Under the pieces are notes generated by a model. That model was not told the DNA's origin and did not search any database. It saw only the letters and a list, made by a program, of their open reading frames with translations. 64,000 bases of DNA from Stenopsyche tienmushanensis (taxonomy: Eukaryota; Arthropoda; Insecta; Trichoptera; Stenopsychidae). The DNA is taken from contig WACJ01000354.1 in the NCBI GenBank assembly GCA_008973525.1, forward strand, positions 124,001 through 188,000. Direction: 5' to 3'. This document shows positions 11,201-23,913 of this stretch, piece by piece (within the stretch, counting starts at the first letter, position 1; every line of letters starts with the position of its first letter). The position numbers and the translations under genes were made by a program.

Positions 11201-14200
11201 TCCATTTTTACTTTATTTGGAAGATATGCGGTTTGTGGTTTTTGATTGACGGAATTAATAATGCCAAAAGGATAAGCACGTGCCCAAAGACACTTTACAG
11301 ATTGGGAGTATTTGCTTGTGAACTAGAAAATGATTAGTGTTAGTTTTTCTACAAGCGGATGCACGAGTATCATTGTACTTTACGTCCTAGTCATTCGCTA
11401 ATACAATAGAGAGATAATGATTAGCGTTTACTACTGCGACGATTAGCAAAGCAAAAAGTGTAAAAAAACGTAGGAATTCCCCTATTCCTGTGCTCTCCGA
11501 CAAACAGATTTCGCAAATCACGTTTTTGTGTTTACCATTATTTTTTTTCAGTGGGTAAAACCGTTCAGGAAGCTAGAACCTAAATATTCCTACAGTGTCT
11601 ATTGACATTTTAACACGTGTATTGTGCTTTGTCATCCGAAGGAAAATTCTTCGTTCACGCTGATTTACGTCGATTTTTTGATGTTTTTATTTTTAATACC
11701 TATATCGATGATGATTCCTTTTGGTGGATGAGGACTTAAAAATGTTAACGTGATGATTACAATATAATTAAACATGATTTTGAACGACTTTGTTAAAATA
11801 GAGCAATAGTGTATTGTTATATTAGATTAACATGTATTTAAAAGAATTTATCCTGTTTTAAATACAAACAAAACTCAATGATTAATTTGTGGTAAACGAG
11901 GAACATCAATACAGTTTTATATCCTGTATCGATAAAATGTTTAATAGGCAGCCAATATGATTTCCATATCATCACACCAAAAAATACACGAAACGGAAAA
12001 CACAACGAAAAAATGTAATATTAATGTAGTCCTTATAAATGGTACAGAATCAATTCATTTTTATCATAATTTGGGTTAATCCCGATATCCTTTGGGATTT
12101 CAAAAAATACGGAAACAATTTAATTAACTTAATTTGTCAATTTTTCCCCCGGACATTATCCAAATTATTACATGTATGACTCCTCTTATAAATTCTATCG
12201 TACAAAATTCTCGTAAAAAGCAATAATTATCAGTTTTTTGACCCATATCCGAAGGCCCTCAGATAACAATCGGCTTCTGATGACTATGACATAATGACCT
12301 TTCAAAGTGTAAACCTTTCATATCGGTTCAAAGAAGAGTTGATCAATCCTATGATGTTCCACCTTGATTCCATTGGCTTCTCGGTATTTATTACGTAATT
12401 TTCACCACTTTTCAATACATATTTGTCTACCTGTCTTAACAATAATGGCCATCAAGACCTAACTAGCCTGAAATGTTTTAACAATACTTCAAAATTCCAC
12501 AAAAAATAAATATTTCCTGATTTTTTTTTTCATTATTTCCGCGTACGTAAAACATCAATTCGAGAATTTGTACACGGATTAATATAAAATATGAACCATT
12601 TACATAGTTTTCCCAATCAAAATACAGACATGCAATGCGAGTCATGTACGTACAAATTATTAGCTTTATCGTTCGGCCACGAAAGAGTATACGCAATGTC
12701 ACGGCCGCGTAACTGACCTTATTAACTCTGCGAGGTCGTGAATGCTCACAAGTCTCAAAACTCCCATAGAAAGCAAAAGGCTATTGTTCTCAAATGAATA
12801 TATTGCATTATGAGAATTTAAATTTTAAAAAACCTGCAAAAATATTTTTAAAATCGTTTATTAATATTTTTATAAAAAAATATTTTTTTATAAAATATTA
12901 TTTTGTAAGCACATTTAATCCAAAAATTAAAAATAACACAAATGAATAAGTTCGACACGCTCACTTCGATGGCTTGCAAAATGGTAATGCCCTCAAAAAT
13001 AGTTGAAATTATGATAACGTATGGATTTAAAAATGACGACACGATTATTTCCAAATACAAAATCTTTTTGGGTGATTTTTTCCCATTTCCTTATATGCCA
13101 TGTTCGATCAAAATTTTTACTGTTTATAATCCTACAAATGAATCATATAACCAACGTATATTTTTATCTTATCAATGCTTGTTTGTCTTTTATGCATTCG
13201 TGGCTTTTTTTAAGAAATATAAATTTACAAACAGTAATGACGTTTTAGAAAATTCAATTTTTTAAATTTAAATTCTCTCATTTTTGCGGTCTTATTGAGT
13301 TGAAATCAAATTAAAGCCATGTAAATCAATACAGGACTAGGACCTCTTTAATCTTTTGAGAAGTACAGTCACGTATTTGCGATCGAATTCCAGTGATTCA
13401 GAAAGAGCATTATTGCATGTTGAGTTCGGAGAGAGACATAGACGGAGAGAGTCTCTTGCGTACATTTACACCATTTAAAAATCTCTCAAAAATGCGCACG
13501 AACTTTTGGACTGACCTGATAATTGTTGCAGTTTGTATAAATTCATTTATTCACCTTACTTTCTCATTTTGTTGTTTTGATATTATAAATAAACATAATA
13601 GAGGTCTACCACGATGATGTTGTTGCCAAAATTTATATTATAACAATTTTTGATTAAATTGTTCAATTTTGAAAACCAGCGAAAGACACTCGCAAAAGTA
13701 TGGTTGCATTATGATGTTATTGATATTATACTCGTAGAATAATTGAACATTTCCGATGCATAAGATATTGCAAGGTCTCTATTTGAAATGAATGCATAAC
13801 TTACAACTTTCTCCACGTTCAATAACAAATTAGTAAGATTGAACGAATATTACGCAATTTTGTGTATATTGAGACATGTTAATTATTATACGTACATACT
13901 GCAATACTAAATTCTTGATGATGTAGGCGATTAAATTTTGGGAAATAGCCTTCACCTTGATTCTAACCATGCATTGCTCATATTTGCTTATGATTTTTTA
14001 TCAAATTTGTATAAGTTTTTTTTAAATACTACATACATGAAACATTATTTTATGCTTGTAATATTTTTGTGTTTTTTATCGAAGTCTCCTATTCATCGTT
14101 TTATAAGATTGTTTGCGGTTAGATTTTGCTGATATTATTTATTGTAGCATCAATATTGCATAAATAAACTTTGGATCCACGGTTGAAGGATATGATGTAA

Positions 14201-14230
14201 TTCGAACGTAATTAACAAATTATTTGATTA
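8265..14230. other. Long stretch without a recognised gene
   Basis: No recognisable protein on either strand. 9300-9650 is somewhat GC-richer and contains several CG dinucleotides; the frame 9318-9551 there is not a family I know. The minus-strand frame 10823-11059 (78 codons) is unusually protein-like in composition but unrecognised. At 13367-13390 there is a short match ('cacgtatttgcgatcgaattcc') to sequence at 15616-15640. Confidence 0.4.
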
Positions 14231-14462
14231 TATTGAGCGCTGGAAGGTATTTCCAAAAGCCTGAAGATCCGCATGACAGCTCGGTTAGTCAGAAGTTCGG
14301 TTAGGTGGGCATGTCCTTCTTTGGTATTCGATCGTTAAAATTCTGATCGTCTTTCTGGGAAATGTTGAAATTTTCAAAGAAAAACAGCCAGTTTCTAGGA
14401 AGCTCAGCCGTAGCAACTCGGAGCTTAGTCACGCCAAGATAACACCAAAAGTTTGACCTACC

Positions 14463-14540
14463 TTTTTGTGTGCCTTTGATTCAGTGTATTGGCATTTGGC
14501 ACGCACTAATATTTACATGCTACAGAGTGTTGGACATTAA
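14463..14540 (+). pseudogene. Possible reverse transcriptase fragment
   Basis: One frame reads FLCAFDSVYWHLARTNIY and then stops shortly after. The 'AFDSVxW..L' block resembles the conserved reverse transcriptase motif around the first catalytic Asp in non-LTR elements. The match is short and no neighbouring RT motifs are readable, so it may be coincidence. Confidence 0.25.
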
Positions 14541-15599
14541 TCGATTTTCTACATACCACCTTTCCAACATTTCCTAGGAATATGGTAGAAAAAATATGGT
14601 ATGTGTATAATGTGATTTATTTGATAAGCGTGCCCAGTTAAATTGGCCCAAAGCCAAACATTTATTATTTCGCTAACATGCAATTATATCAATTTTCGAC
14701 TCTTCCCATTACATAACGGCATGACATTTCTTTTCCGACATGTCGAGTTCAAACATCAATCAATGATCGATTAAAATTTGATTGCGGCAGTGACAAATTC
14801 CCCAATACTTATCTAATTCGGCGAGGATTAAACCATTTTTATGGATATCAATATGTGAAAAACCGCCTTAAAATGATTAGATCGATATGTAAATTGTACA
14901 ATTCTAGCTAATGATTAATACAAGGTCGAGCACGATGTTTTGATGAGTTCATGGAATATTTGATGAAATTATTGTTTTGCTTTTACCCACACCAAATATC
15001 TGCTAAATTCACCAAAAGATCGATCAAGTAACTTTTTCTGCGATTAGGTAATCTGCATAATTATAGCTCTTTATAATGAATATTATCCACACCATGATTG
15101 ATATAATTAATCGAGCATATCCTTCAGCAGATAAATCTTATTAAATATATATCAAAAACCAAATCTTAATCTGTTGAAGTTATTGATTGTCAAAACTGTG
15201 CTAAAATGTGGTCACTGAGCACTTGTATATTTGCATCAGAGATGAGAGTTATCACGGGACTGTTTGTCTTTTGCAAGTACAGTGGGGATTTACCCAGTTG
15301 AATATAAGGTTAGATTGAAGTTAAGATGATACTATCGAATGACGTCTTGAAACAAGATTAAAATGGTATTTAAACTACATTTACCCAGTCATCTATTAAA
15401 GATAACGGAAAACCATCGGATAAAAATTCTTCTATTCGGGGGACTGCCGGTGAGGACAAAAACGGATAACTAGAAAACAAGGATAATCCAAATTATCAAA
15501 TTTTTACTTGGTTTCGGTCATAATATCATATTTAAAATGCAAATTTTTATTTAATAATTTTAATACTCATTATTTATTAAGAAAAACGCTCATTATTAA

Positions 15600-15985
15600 C
15601 CTGTATGGTAGGATGATCGCGTATTTGCGAGCGAATTCCTGCGTACATCGCACGATTGTATAGTTCGTTAACCCAAATACTTTATTTTGGGTGACTCCTT
15701 CAGTCCAATAAGTGAGCCCCGGCCACCGACAACGCTTGCCGCCATTTTCGTCTGTCCTGGACTTCCTCACTCCAATTTCCCAAGTCCAGACATGCGGCGT
15801 CTTTATTGACCTGATCAACCCAGCATAGCTGAGGTTTACCGAAGGATCTACTGCCACTTCAGAATCCAAAATGGTTTGAGGGATTCTATTAGTCGGCATC
15901 CGTTTCACATGGCCTGCTCACTGGAGACGGCGGATTCTTACGAAGCTTGTTATTGACGTACATGTCCATGACCTTATGACTTGTT
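15600..15985 (-). pseudogene. 3' end of an RTE-like non-LTR retrotransposon
   Basis: The minus strand encodes the tail typical of RTE-like ORFs: a 'WAGHVKRMP'-like block (GHVKRMP region near 15890-15920), then 'NRIPQTILDSEV', then in another frame 'LGNW...R..QDR..WRQA'. The DNA on this strand closely tracks the end of the 21.7-23.1 kb copy ('atggacatgtac', 'ccgccgtctcca', 'ccaggacagac'). It is therefore a second, 5'-truncated copy of the same family. About 50 bp after the last coding match the 3' flank contains 'caatcgtgcgatg', which also occurs at about 30670. The fragment lacks reverse transcriptase and endonuclease domains and is not functional. Confidence 0.75.
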
Positions 15986-16574
15986 GTATTTACTTGAAGA
16001 AATTCGAAAAAAGCGAATATTTTGTGCTATCAATAGTGTTTTTTTTTATTTAACTCGTTTGTCACTGTGTCCATCAGATATGCGCGTCTTCGAAGTCCGA
16101 ATCTTCGAAAAACGAATCCAACATCTCATCGTTACGTATTTCTATAACGACTTGCAAATGTTAACTTTACGAGCGTCTTTCTATAATGTCTTCCAGATGA
16201 CAACTGTCTAAATATTTTTCGAGATCGCGCTCGAAACTTGCATTCCTACCCTTGTCTGTTCGCACTTGTTTATCTTCGCTCTTTTTGTTAATTTGACTAA
16301 TTAAAGAATCAAGAATTTGGCCCCCGTGAGAAACAACACCGATTCACGTTGGGCAACGAGAGTGTTTAATATAAGTTTCATACGCGACTGACAAATAAGT
16401 GGATTTGTACGGATGATAAATGGCAGACAAGCGAATATAGCATCTAAGACTGAGGATTTTCAATTATCTCATTACTCAAAGGTAATCAAAGCATGAGAAC
16501 AGGCGTTTGTTTTGATACATGAGATACAAGCATCATCCTTATCGCTTTGTCCTATTCGGTTTTATCCGAATATC

Positions 16575-16649
16575 AAAAATTAAAACGTTTTCAGTCACGG
16601 ATAATCCGCAAATCAGATAATCCGCATCCGGATAATCGAGAGTGCATTG
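16575..16649. mobile_element. Possible pogo/Tigger-like transposon end
   Basis: The sequence 'cagtcacggataatccgc...ggataatcgagagtgcattg' followed by TA repeats the GGATAAT(c/t) word several times. Read on the minus strand it begins CAATGCACTCTCGATTATCC, which resembles the ends of pogo/Tigger-type elements with TA target sites. The partner end was not found with confidence; 'ggataac' and 'ggataatcc' words around 15417-15490 are a candidate. Confidence 0.4.
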
Positions 16650-16659
16650 TATTTTGTAT

Positions 16660-18525
16660 CAAGTTATGACTTTATTGAAAGCTATCAAAATGCAATGGAT
16701 TTTGTGATTTTCACCGGAGCAGAGAGTGACTATAAAAATACAAGCATTTTCTCAGGTCATAATTAGTATTTGACGTAGAAAAACAGATTTGTTTTTCTAT
16801 GTCAAAAAATGACGGTTGGATGAACATGTATTTATTGATGCTCATATCGCATACTCGGTTATGCTTCAAAATAATCTGAAGTTAAAAAATGTACAGGAAA
16901 TGCGTCTTTAAAACCGGGTTGCACTCGATCACATGACAATGATTATTTTATCTATTTGTGTCATCTTTAGCGAAGTTACAAAATACAAAATGAAAAAAAT
17001 CAAATCGACGCAAAAGGTATGGCATGTCCTTATAGATGCTCCACAATCGACTGAGCGATTTGTTTTTGACTTGAGAATTGGCAGCAAGTCTTCGACATTC
17101 TTGAACGTTTAACATCATTCTGAAAATATTTTTAGAATGTAGGTATTTTATTTTTTCACAAATTCTCTACATTAAGTATCCTATGGGATGTTATGATATT
17201 TTGGCAAAAATGCTTACATGTTTTTGAAAACAAATAATAATTGATTGTTTTCCCGGAAAAGCTCACAAGATCCCAGAGTGACTGTACTAGAAAATATTTG
17301 TTCCGAGTCGAATATTTTCTGAAAATATTTTTCAGCCACCTTCCAATTATTTTTATAAATTCCATACATTTTAACATCCGATGCATTGCATATGTATTTA
17401 ATTAGCATCCGTTTAGTCTGATTTTTCAGAAGTATTCATTGATTATCAGAAAAATATATGTTGGCGCCGGCGCCAATGGTTTGCTTGTATGGCCATATTC
17501 GGTTAATCACTCTGTAAATTATTTAAAATGCATTTTAATGCATTCTTAGCGTCCTTGTACGGATAAAGGGGGCTTATTTGTACCCCACCCTAATTACTTA
17601 TGCATTTCGAATAGATATTACAACATAAATTTTCTGGGTAATCCCACTGATTTACCTTGTATATCAAATCTAGGTCGACATTCTTTAATTGCAAAAGTTA
17701 TTTGAGCGAAATGCTAGAACGTGTACGTACTTTGTATTTGCTTGCAGATAAACTGTATTTCCTAAAAATGTTTATATAATCAAATCGGAAACACTTTAAT
17801 TTAAAAATTAGACCATTTTTTTAAAAAAATAATTGATTATTTCCTTCCTTTAGGAATAAAGGACAGATTTTCCATGGGCGTCATGTTTCTAGGTAGTTCT
17901 TGGAAAACACTATCTTTATCCTTTATCATTTTTTTTTTGTAAACAAATTACAATATTTTTTGCTATTTATTACAAGATAAACGTACCAATGATCAATACT
18001 ATGTTAATTGATTCAGTACTCTATAATGAGTCATTCTATGCACTGATAGTTTTAATTTAATAGCGTATACGTAGTCAAAGTCATTGGATGAATTTTCCAC
18101 TAACATTTTATCGTGGAAATTTATTGTCATACTAATTTGATAAAATGTTCCATTACTAATAAATATTTCACGGGGAATACTATGGAACCTACCTCCATGG
18201 GTTTTCTCATATGATTAAATCGTTTACTCACCATCTTCCATGACAGTGATTTTTCATTTAAAACATATTGTTGTCAGTTAATTGATATAAAGCAAATTAT
18301 ATAAATACATGGCATATATTTTTTAAGGCAAACAAATCCACGTTGAAAATAGGGTATAAAAACAAATCTCTATTCGCAACGATCATAATATTATCTTTTA
18401 TTGCCTTCAATATTCTTTTTAAATCTTCAAACTATGAAGATAAATCTCCAAAAAGAAAGAGCTTACTCTATCTTAAATTTGCAAGCGAAAGACAGAAATA
18501 CATCATTGGTTCTTAAAAACCACCC
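16660..18525. other. No gene seen
   Basis: No recognisable coding sequence. A perfect 16-bp GC palindrome (TTGGCGCCGGCGCCAA) lies at 17461-17476. Several overlapping minus-strand frames at 17156-17408 are not identifiable. Confidence 0.4.
17461..17476. repeat. 16-bp perfect GC palindrome
   Basis: TTGGCGCCGGCGCCAA is its own reverse complement and lies in AT-rich surroundings. It may be a protein-binding site or chance; nothing else marks it. Confidence 0.5.
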
Positions 18526-18530
18526 CTACG

Positions 18531-18615
18531 AAATATTACGATATCTGCAAAAGCGCCCTTCGATACATTCATCCAGATGGCTCGTTGGGTGTACGAGCGT
18601 TAAAAAATGAAACTC
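18531..18615 (-). repeat. Unnamed interspersed repeat, partial inverted copy
   Basis: On the minus strand this reads 'gcgagtttcatttttt-aacgctc', 'catctggatgaatgtatcgaagggcgctttt'. It matches the central part of the repeats at 2.54-2.62 and 4.20-4.27 kb. Only about 85 bp is recognisable. Confidence 0.6.
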
Positions 18616-18884
18616 GCGGTTTATGTTGTCTTTAATATCAATCACACAAAGGTTAAATATATATTATAAACGATATGGATGAAACCCTTTATTTAAAAAT
18701 AAATTATATTAAATAGATCCAAATCCGACTACGCGTGGATTCCCTGAGGATTGTAATCAGAGTACAATTGCTTTTGGACCGTATTATTAGAAGTGTTTCT
18801 AGCATTAAAAGTTTTAGGAATCATTAAAGGTTCTTTAATTTAGTTTTATAAAATATTACATGATCTATAAGTTTAGTTTGTGAA

Positions 18885-19035
18885 TGCTAACCCAGATGGT
18901 CACCTAGGTGAACATATGGAAAAAAGCTTTCGGAGGCATTTCGACAGGGAAAAATCCTAAGTTGACTACATCGTTTTTACTGCAGACTTCTGAAAGTAAA
19001 TAGAGCTCCTCTTTTCCTCGCAGTCCCTTTTTAAA
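18885..19035 (+). repeat. Unnamed interspersed repeat, partial direct copy
   Basis: Blocks 'gctaacccagatgg', 'gtgaacatatgg', 'gctttcggaggcatttcgacagg' and 'tttttactgcagacttctga' follow the order of the repeat copies at 2.5 and 4.2 kb but with more substitutions. It ends at 'cctcttttcctcgcagtccc', similar to the bases after copy B. It lies about 270 bp from the inverted partial copy, so the two may have formed one inverted-repeat insertion. Confidence 0.5.
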
Positions 19036-19039
19036 TAAT

Positions 19040-21650
19040 TTTTATTAATACAAAAGATTCTTCAAAAACTCAAAATAGAAAAACGTATAACATATAAGAG
19101 CATATTGCCAAATTATCTGAAAAATAATTGGATATCATAAATCTGAAGCATAAGTTCATTTAACATATGAATAGCCGGATACGCGTAATTACGTTTCATA
19201 ACACTTTCTCCAGGGTGATACATATGAACGAAATCATCGACTTGGAACAACTGAAAATCTATGCTGTATGAATGTAGTCATATTAGGATCCCACATATAC
19301 TAAACGCAATCGATCATTCGGCAAACACATGCGATCTTCGGTCTTATTTTATCGATGATCGCATTTGACTCATTTTCAAAACAGTAATATAGAAAAATTC
19401 CAAGCGGAAAACAATAAATTTGTTGTAAAACATTTCTTGAACAATCTTTTAATAACGATATGACTTTTTATGAGCATTAGTAATCTTTGCAAAGTCGCAT
19501 GCTCGTAAACGATATATTTCTGATTTTTGCTGATGATTGAATGTACTTCAGAATGATTAAATGTATTTCCTCCATAATTTCATCTATGTATCGGTGAAAT
19601 TATGTAGTTTATCACTTGGATGACGAGCTTTGTAATCGTGACAATCGACAGTGTTGTATGCTTGAAATGAGCTCTTTGCCTACATCCGTCAATTCTATTC
19701 AGACCATTTAGGCATGAAGGAAGTAGAAAGGTGTCTTTGATTATACTTTTAAAACATTTCGACGAATTTGGAAAAACCCACCTTAATAAAAACCGACACT
19801 TAAACTGACCCTGATTTGAAAATTGCGCGCCAAATTAATTTTCAATGCTTAACAGTCCGATTCAATTTTGGCACATGGATGTTCAATATGTGCATTTCAT
19901 TCGAGGCGTTTGTGAATCATTTCTAAATTAATTAGGAGTCGATTCATTTTTTTTTTCGAGTGATTGAAACATCCGAAATCATCAATTGACCGAATGAATC
20001 ATCGATTTGCATAGAAGCAAATGTGACCAAAAACAGGATTATTGTCGTCAGATAAAAATCGACAGTTAAAATCGTAACATATCGTACCAGTCAGTGTCAG
20101 TAAAATTCTTATAGCGCTATGTAAATATATGAAAAAGATGTAATTTTTTAGACTGTTAGTTGTTAAGATTTTTATAACAAAGTGTTAAGCTGTTTATACA
20201 AATTCCGTTTCACGTCAGGCGTCTTTATTTGAACAAATGACGAAATCATTTCCAGAAGAAATGGAAATAAACTTCAGTGGCGTCAACATTTATGAGTTAT
20301 CTAATATTATATTATTTTTCATCATCCCAAGCAATCCAGTCATAGGATTTTTGGACCTATTTATCCAGTTAATACAGTTTTGCAAGATAATTTGTATAAT
20401 TAGATAACAGATATTTTATGAGATATGGCTATTATGTAATGAGACTGATTTATCTCAATTTTAATAAATAATACTACTATTTCCAATTAATCACCTTAAA
20501 TTTAATTATCATCTAAATCTACCTATTGCTGCATTCTGACAACCACTGATAATAGCAGTGCTGAAAAGCTTGACTATAAGCATTAAATAAATCTATGTGT
20601 AGTAAGTAAGGATGATGCACTGTAATACTTTTATTATATAATATTAAATCATTTGAAACTAGCTTTTAAAAAATACAGCTTGAATGTCAAAAAAACAATT
20701 AACATGGCCTTGAATTTGGATTTACTTTGTTGTACTTTTTCAGCCATTGTGACAATGGTGTTTTCCAGTGCATTGACTGTCGTTTCGTCTCAGGATCATT
20801 GTCCAATTTCACCAAAAAATCAAATTGACACGTTGCTTGATTTTCGAACTATTTGAACTTTATACGAAGCACGATAAAATCGCATTAACTTCATACAATA
20901 CGTTATAGCGATGTGATTGTGGCTTGGATTGCTTGTGCATGCTTGCCCAAGATCAATGTCCCCAATCCACCTTGTGCTTATATAATGTGATCCAATCCTC
21001 GCTAGTCTAGTCTTGCTATTCAATGGCCGTATTTCTTAGTGTATTTATGTATATTATATGAGAGTATTTATATGTATACTATATTTATATGAGAGTAAAA
21101 AGCATATTAACTCTAACATCTGCCATTACCCGCACCAACTATCCAATGCGCGGTCATATCTCGCAGGATCACGCTGTCCAATATCAAATTTCACTGCCTT
21201 TTTTATGAAATATCTGATTTTTAGCTTCAATGAAAATTGTGACGTTCATGTAAATATTTAAATTTTCTATATATTTGATTCTACCACATTTACTCTTTAC
21301 GCACTCAAACGAGATTAGAACACAAAAATATCATTTGCAGTAAGTTTTTCAAAAAAAGTGGGTAGTATTTCCTCAATGATTGACGTAGATGTTCACCCAC
21401 ATTAGATTATCTCATTCGAATGAAACCTATACAGTATCATACATTAACTGGAACAAATGCGAAAAGATGATTCAAATGACCAGCATTCGACAATAGTAAA
21501 ATAAATTTTCTATTATAAAGACCTTGTCAGATTGCAGTGAGTCAAAGGTTCGCATTTTTGCCACTTACAAGCGGATCTTAAACAGGTATTTTTGCTTGCA
21601 CTGGTATGACAAAATATGACGCAAATCTTAATCATGTGATGCAAAAGAGA
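19040..21650. other. No gene seen
   Basis: No recognised coding region. The frame 20653-20856 encodes a hydrophobic segment but has no family I can name. A loose duplicate ('aggatca..tgtccaat.tc') occurs at about 20792 and 21166. Confidence 0.4.
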
Positions 21651-21732
21651 GTAAGCAATTGGTGAAAGTAGTTTAATCCCAACACCATCACTCTTGTTGA
21701 ATTAGTTGTTTCAACGCACCAATACGTTCCAT

Positions 21733-23070
21733 CGCCTCGTTTTAGCAATATGGCAGAGCGAAGTTATGTTTTCTGAGTGGAGGACGACCGTAATATGTCC
21801 CATCCATAAGAAGGGGAATATGCTGCTGTTCTCCAATTAAATATATTCCTTTTAAATATAGCATAAAAATTGTTCACAAGGACTCTCATTGGACGGTTGT
21901 TACCCATCGTAGAGGAACTTCTCGGAGAACACCAATGTAGTTTCAGACCCGGAAGGTCTACTGTAGATAAACTATTTGCGATCAAACAATTCTATCAAAA
22001 AATGTGGGAGTACGGTGTCGATCTCCACCACATATTTATAGACTTTTGTACGGCATATGACAGCATCAATCGGGAAAAACTTTGGAGGACCATGTTGGAG
22101 ATGGGAATTCCGGGTAAACTAGTGAGGATGTGCATGACCGGTTAAGTCAGCGTTGTACGTTTCAACGGCGCCCTATCGGAGTCTTTCGAGGTGAAGACGG
22201 GAGTTAGACAGGGAAAAGCCCTCTCCCTGATTTTCTTTAATATTGCGTTGGAAGCAATTATGAGAAAAGCTGACAGATCGGGATACGCACATTCATGAAA
22301 CGAGGATATAATGTATTTTGTCTTTGCGGACGACATCGACGTCATGACGAAATCGAGGTCAGAAGCTTTGGTAGCGCTTACGTCTATCGATGGGGCTGCT
22401 GCTACCTTCAGTATGTCAATCAATTATGAGAAGACTAAATTAACCTGTTAAGCGGATTAATTTAGTCTTAGGATTTTAAATATCTAGGATCCATCCTCAC
22501 GGAGAAGAACTTGGCGTACAATGAAATAATTTCCAAGATTCAATACGGCAATCGGTGTTATCATGGCCTGAAAAATATATTAGGAAACAAATCACTATCA
22601 GCTAAAACTAAAATATATTAAACATTGATTAGGTCGGTAGTAGTTTACGGGGGTGAAAAATGGACCATGACCACTTGGGATGCGATGCGCCTCGAGAGAT
22701 TCAAGAGGTTCGAGAGGAAAGTTTTGAGAAAAAATTTCGGACTTCTCCGGGATGAAATATTAGATTCTGAATCCATGAGATCCAGTCGTGAGGTGATGGA
22801 CATGTACGGCGAGGCGACTATTCGTCCGAACCCGCCGTCTCCATTGGGCAGGTCATTTGGCACGGATACCATCACACCGAGTCCCCTAAGCCGTCTTGGA
22901 CTTCCAACCGAGTGGCAATAAACCCGTCGGAAGACTATAACAAGTAGACGTTTGGGCCTGGACAACTGGAGGGAAGAAGCCCAGGACAGACAAAAATGAC
23001 AACAAGCGTTTTCGGCGGCCGGAGCTCTCTCATAGGGCTATAGGTGCCACCACAAGAAGACACACACCAA
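21733..23070 (+). pseudogene. RTE-like reverse transcriptase pseudogene
   Basis: This is the 3' half of a non-LTR retrotransposon ORF, readable across several frames. 21757-21838 gives 'SEWRTTVICPIHKKGN', the RT entry block. 21870-22140 gives GRLLPIVEELLGEHQCSFRP and then 'HIFIDFCTAYDSI', which carries the first catalytic Asp. 22145-22430, in a shifted frame, gives 'GVRQGKALS' and 'VFADDIDVM', the FADD catalytic box. After an insert at 22431-22469 come 'FKYLGSILTEKN', 'ERFERKVLRKNFG' and the C-terminal 'GHLAR' and 'NWREEAQDRQ' tail near 22840-23000. The order fits RTE-type elements. The upstream endonuclease domain is absent. Several frameshifts and stops make it non-functional. The tail matches the 15.6-16.0 kb fragment. 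Confidence 0.88.
22431..22469. repeat. 13-bp perfect inverted repeat with TTAA-bounded loop inside the RT pseudogene
   Basis: AAGACTAAATTAA (22431-22443) and TTAATTTAGTCTT (22457-22469) are exact reverse complements. The loop CCTGTTAAGCGGA is flanked by TTAA on both sides and starts with the same CCTGTTAA bases as the piggyBac ends at 7723 and 29324. It replaces the part of the RT ORF that should lie between 'NYEKTKL' and 'FKYLGS'. Confidence 0.7.
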
Positions 23071-23099
23071 CATTTGTATCCGGAACGGTTAACACATTA

Positions 23100-23905
23100 G
23101 CATGTGATTGCATAAAATGTAAACAAGCAACGATCTTCATTTTTATATTCTAAACACATAGATCATTTATCAGGACCGCCCATTTCGTAACATTGAATGG
23201 AGCACTCAATATGTTTATATATAATTTTGAATAATGGGAGTCTGGAATTCCCCTCCGCAAAGAAAAGTGTATGCACTGGCTGAAGCTTGAAAGATATATA
23301 TGGCAAATAAGATAACACCTTATCATATGAAGGATATCGCCTGTTAATGTTTGACGCTGAAAGATCTAAAATAGAATGATAAACAATGAGAAATTACAAA
23401 TGTTGACAGATATGTTAATATGACAAGGAAAAATATTGAAAAAAGTACTTAAAGTAAGCGGCAATTTCATTGATATTAATCAAATCAACTTTGATGCTTG
23501 ATACTGTTAAATATTTAAAAGCATCGATATTCCCAATGATCCTGTATGGATGTAATTTTTCATATATGTATACAATAATTTTCATCACCATTCATACGTA
23601 TTCGAAGGTAATGGGCAAAGTCATGCCATATACGATAATTCATACCTTCACATCGCCTCGCTCTCGATATTGCTCATCTTTTACTATTGATTTATTTAAT
23701 ATTTTATAATGGAATTGTTTTAGAAAATAAACTCTTAAACAATGTTTTTTTTTAAAGCACACACTTCGTTTAATTGACTGCCTTTTAATAATTCAATGAT
23801 TCACCCAAAATGGACAGATCAAGTGTTACTAAATTTATTTCAATGTATCTGTTAAAAAAAAATAATACTATTATTCGCGATTTAAAAGTCTAGGCTTCCA
23901 TAAAC
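23100..23905. other. No gene seen
   Basis: AT-rich. The block 'cagatcaagtgttacta' at 23815 recurs elsewhere in the window (31401 on the minus strand, 38775). No recognised coding. Confidence 0.4.
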
Positions 23906-23913
23906 TGTTTGTA

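Noticed and set aside
12942..13265. 107-codon plus-strand frame as a gene
   Set aside because: Low-complexity Phe/Lys/Asn-rich product expected from AT-rich DNA. Two other frames overlap it.
21764..21985. Minus-strand frame opposite the reverse transcriptase
   Set aside because: It is the antisense shadow of the RT pseudogene, whose plus-strand motifs are unmistakable. The same applies to the minus frames at 22142-22423 and 22645-22965.
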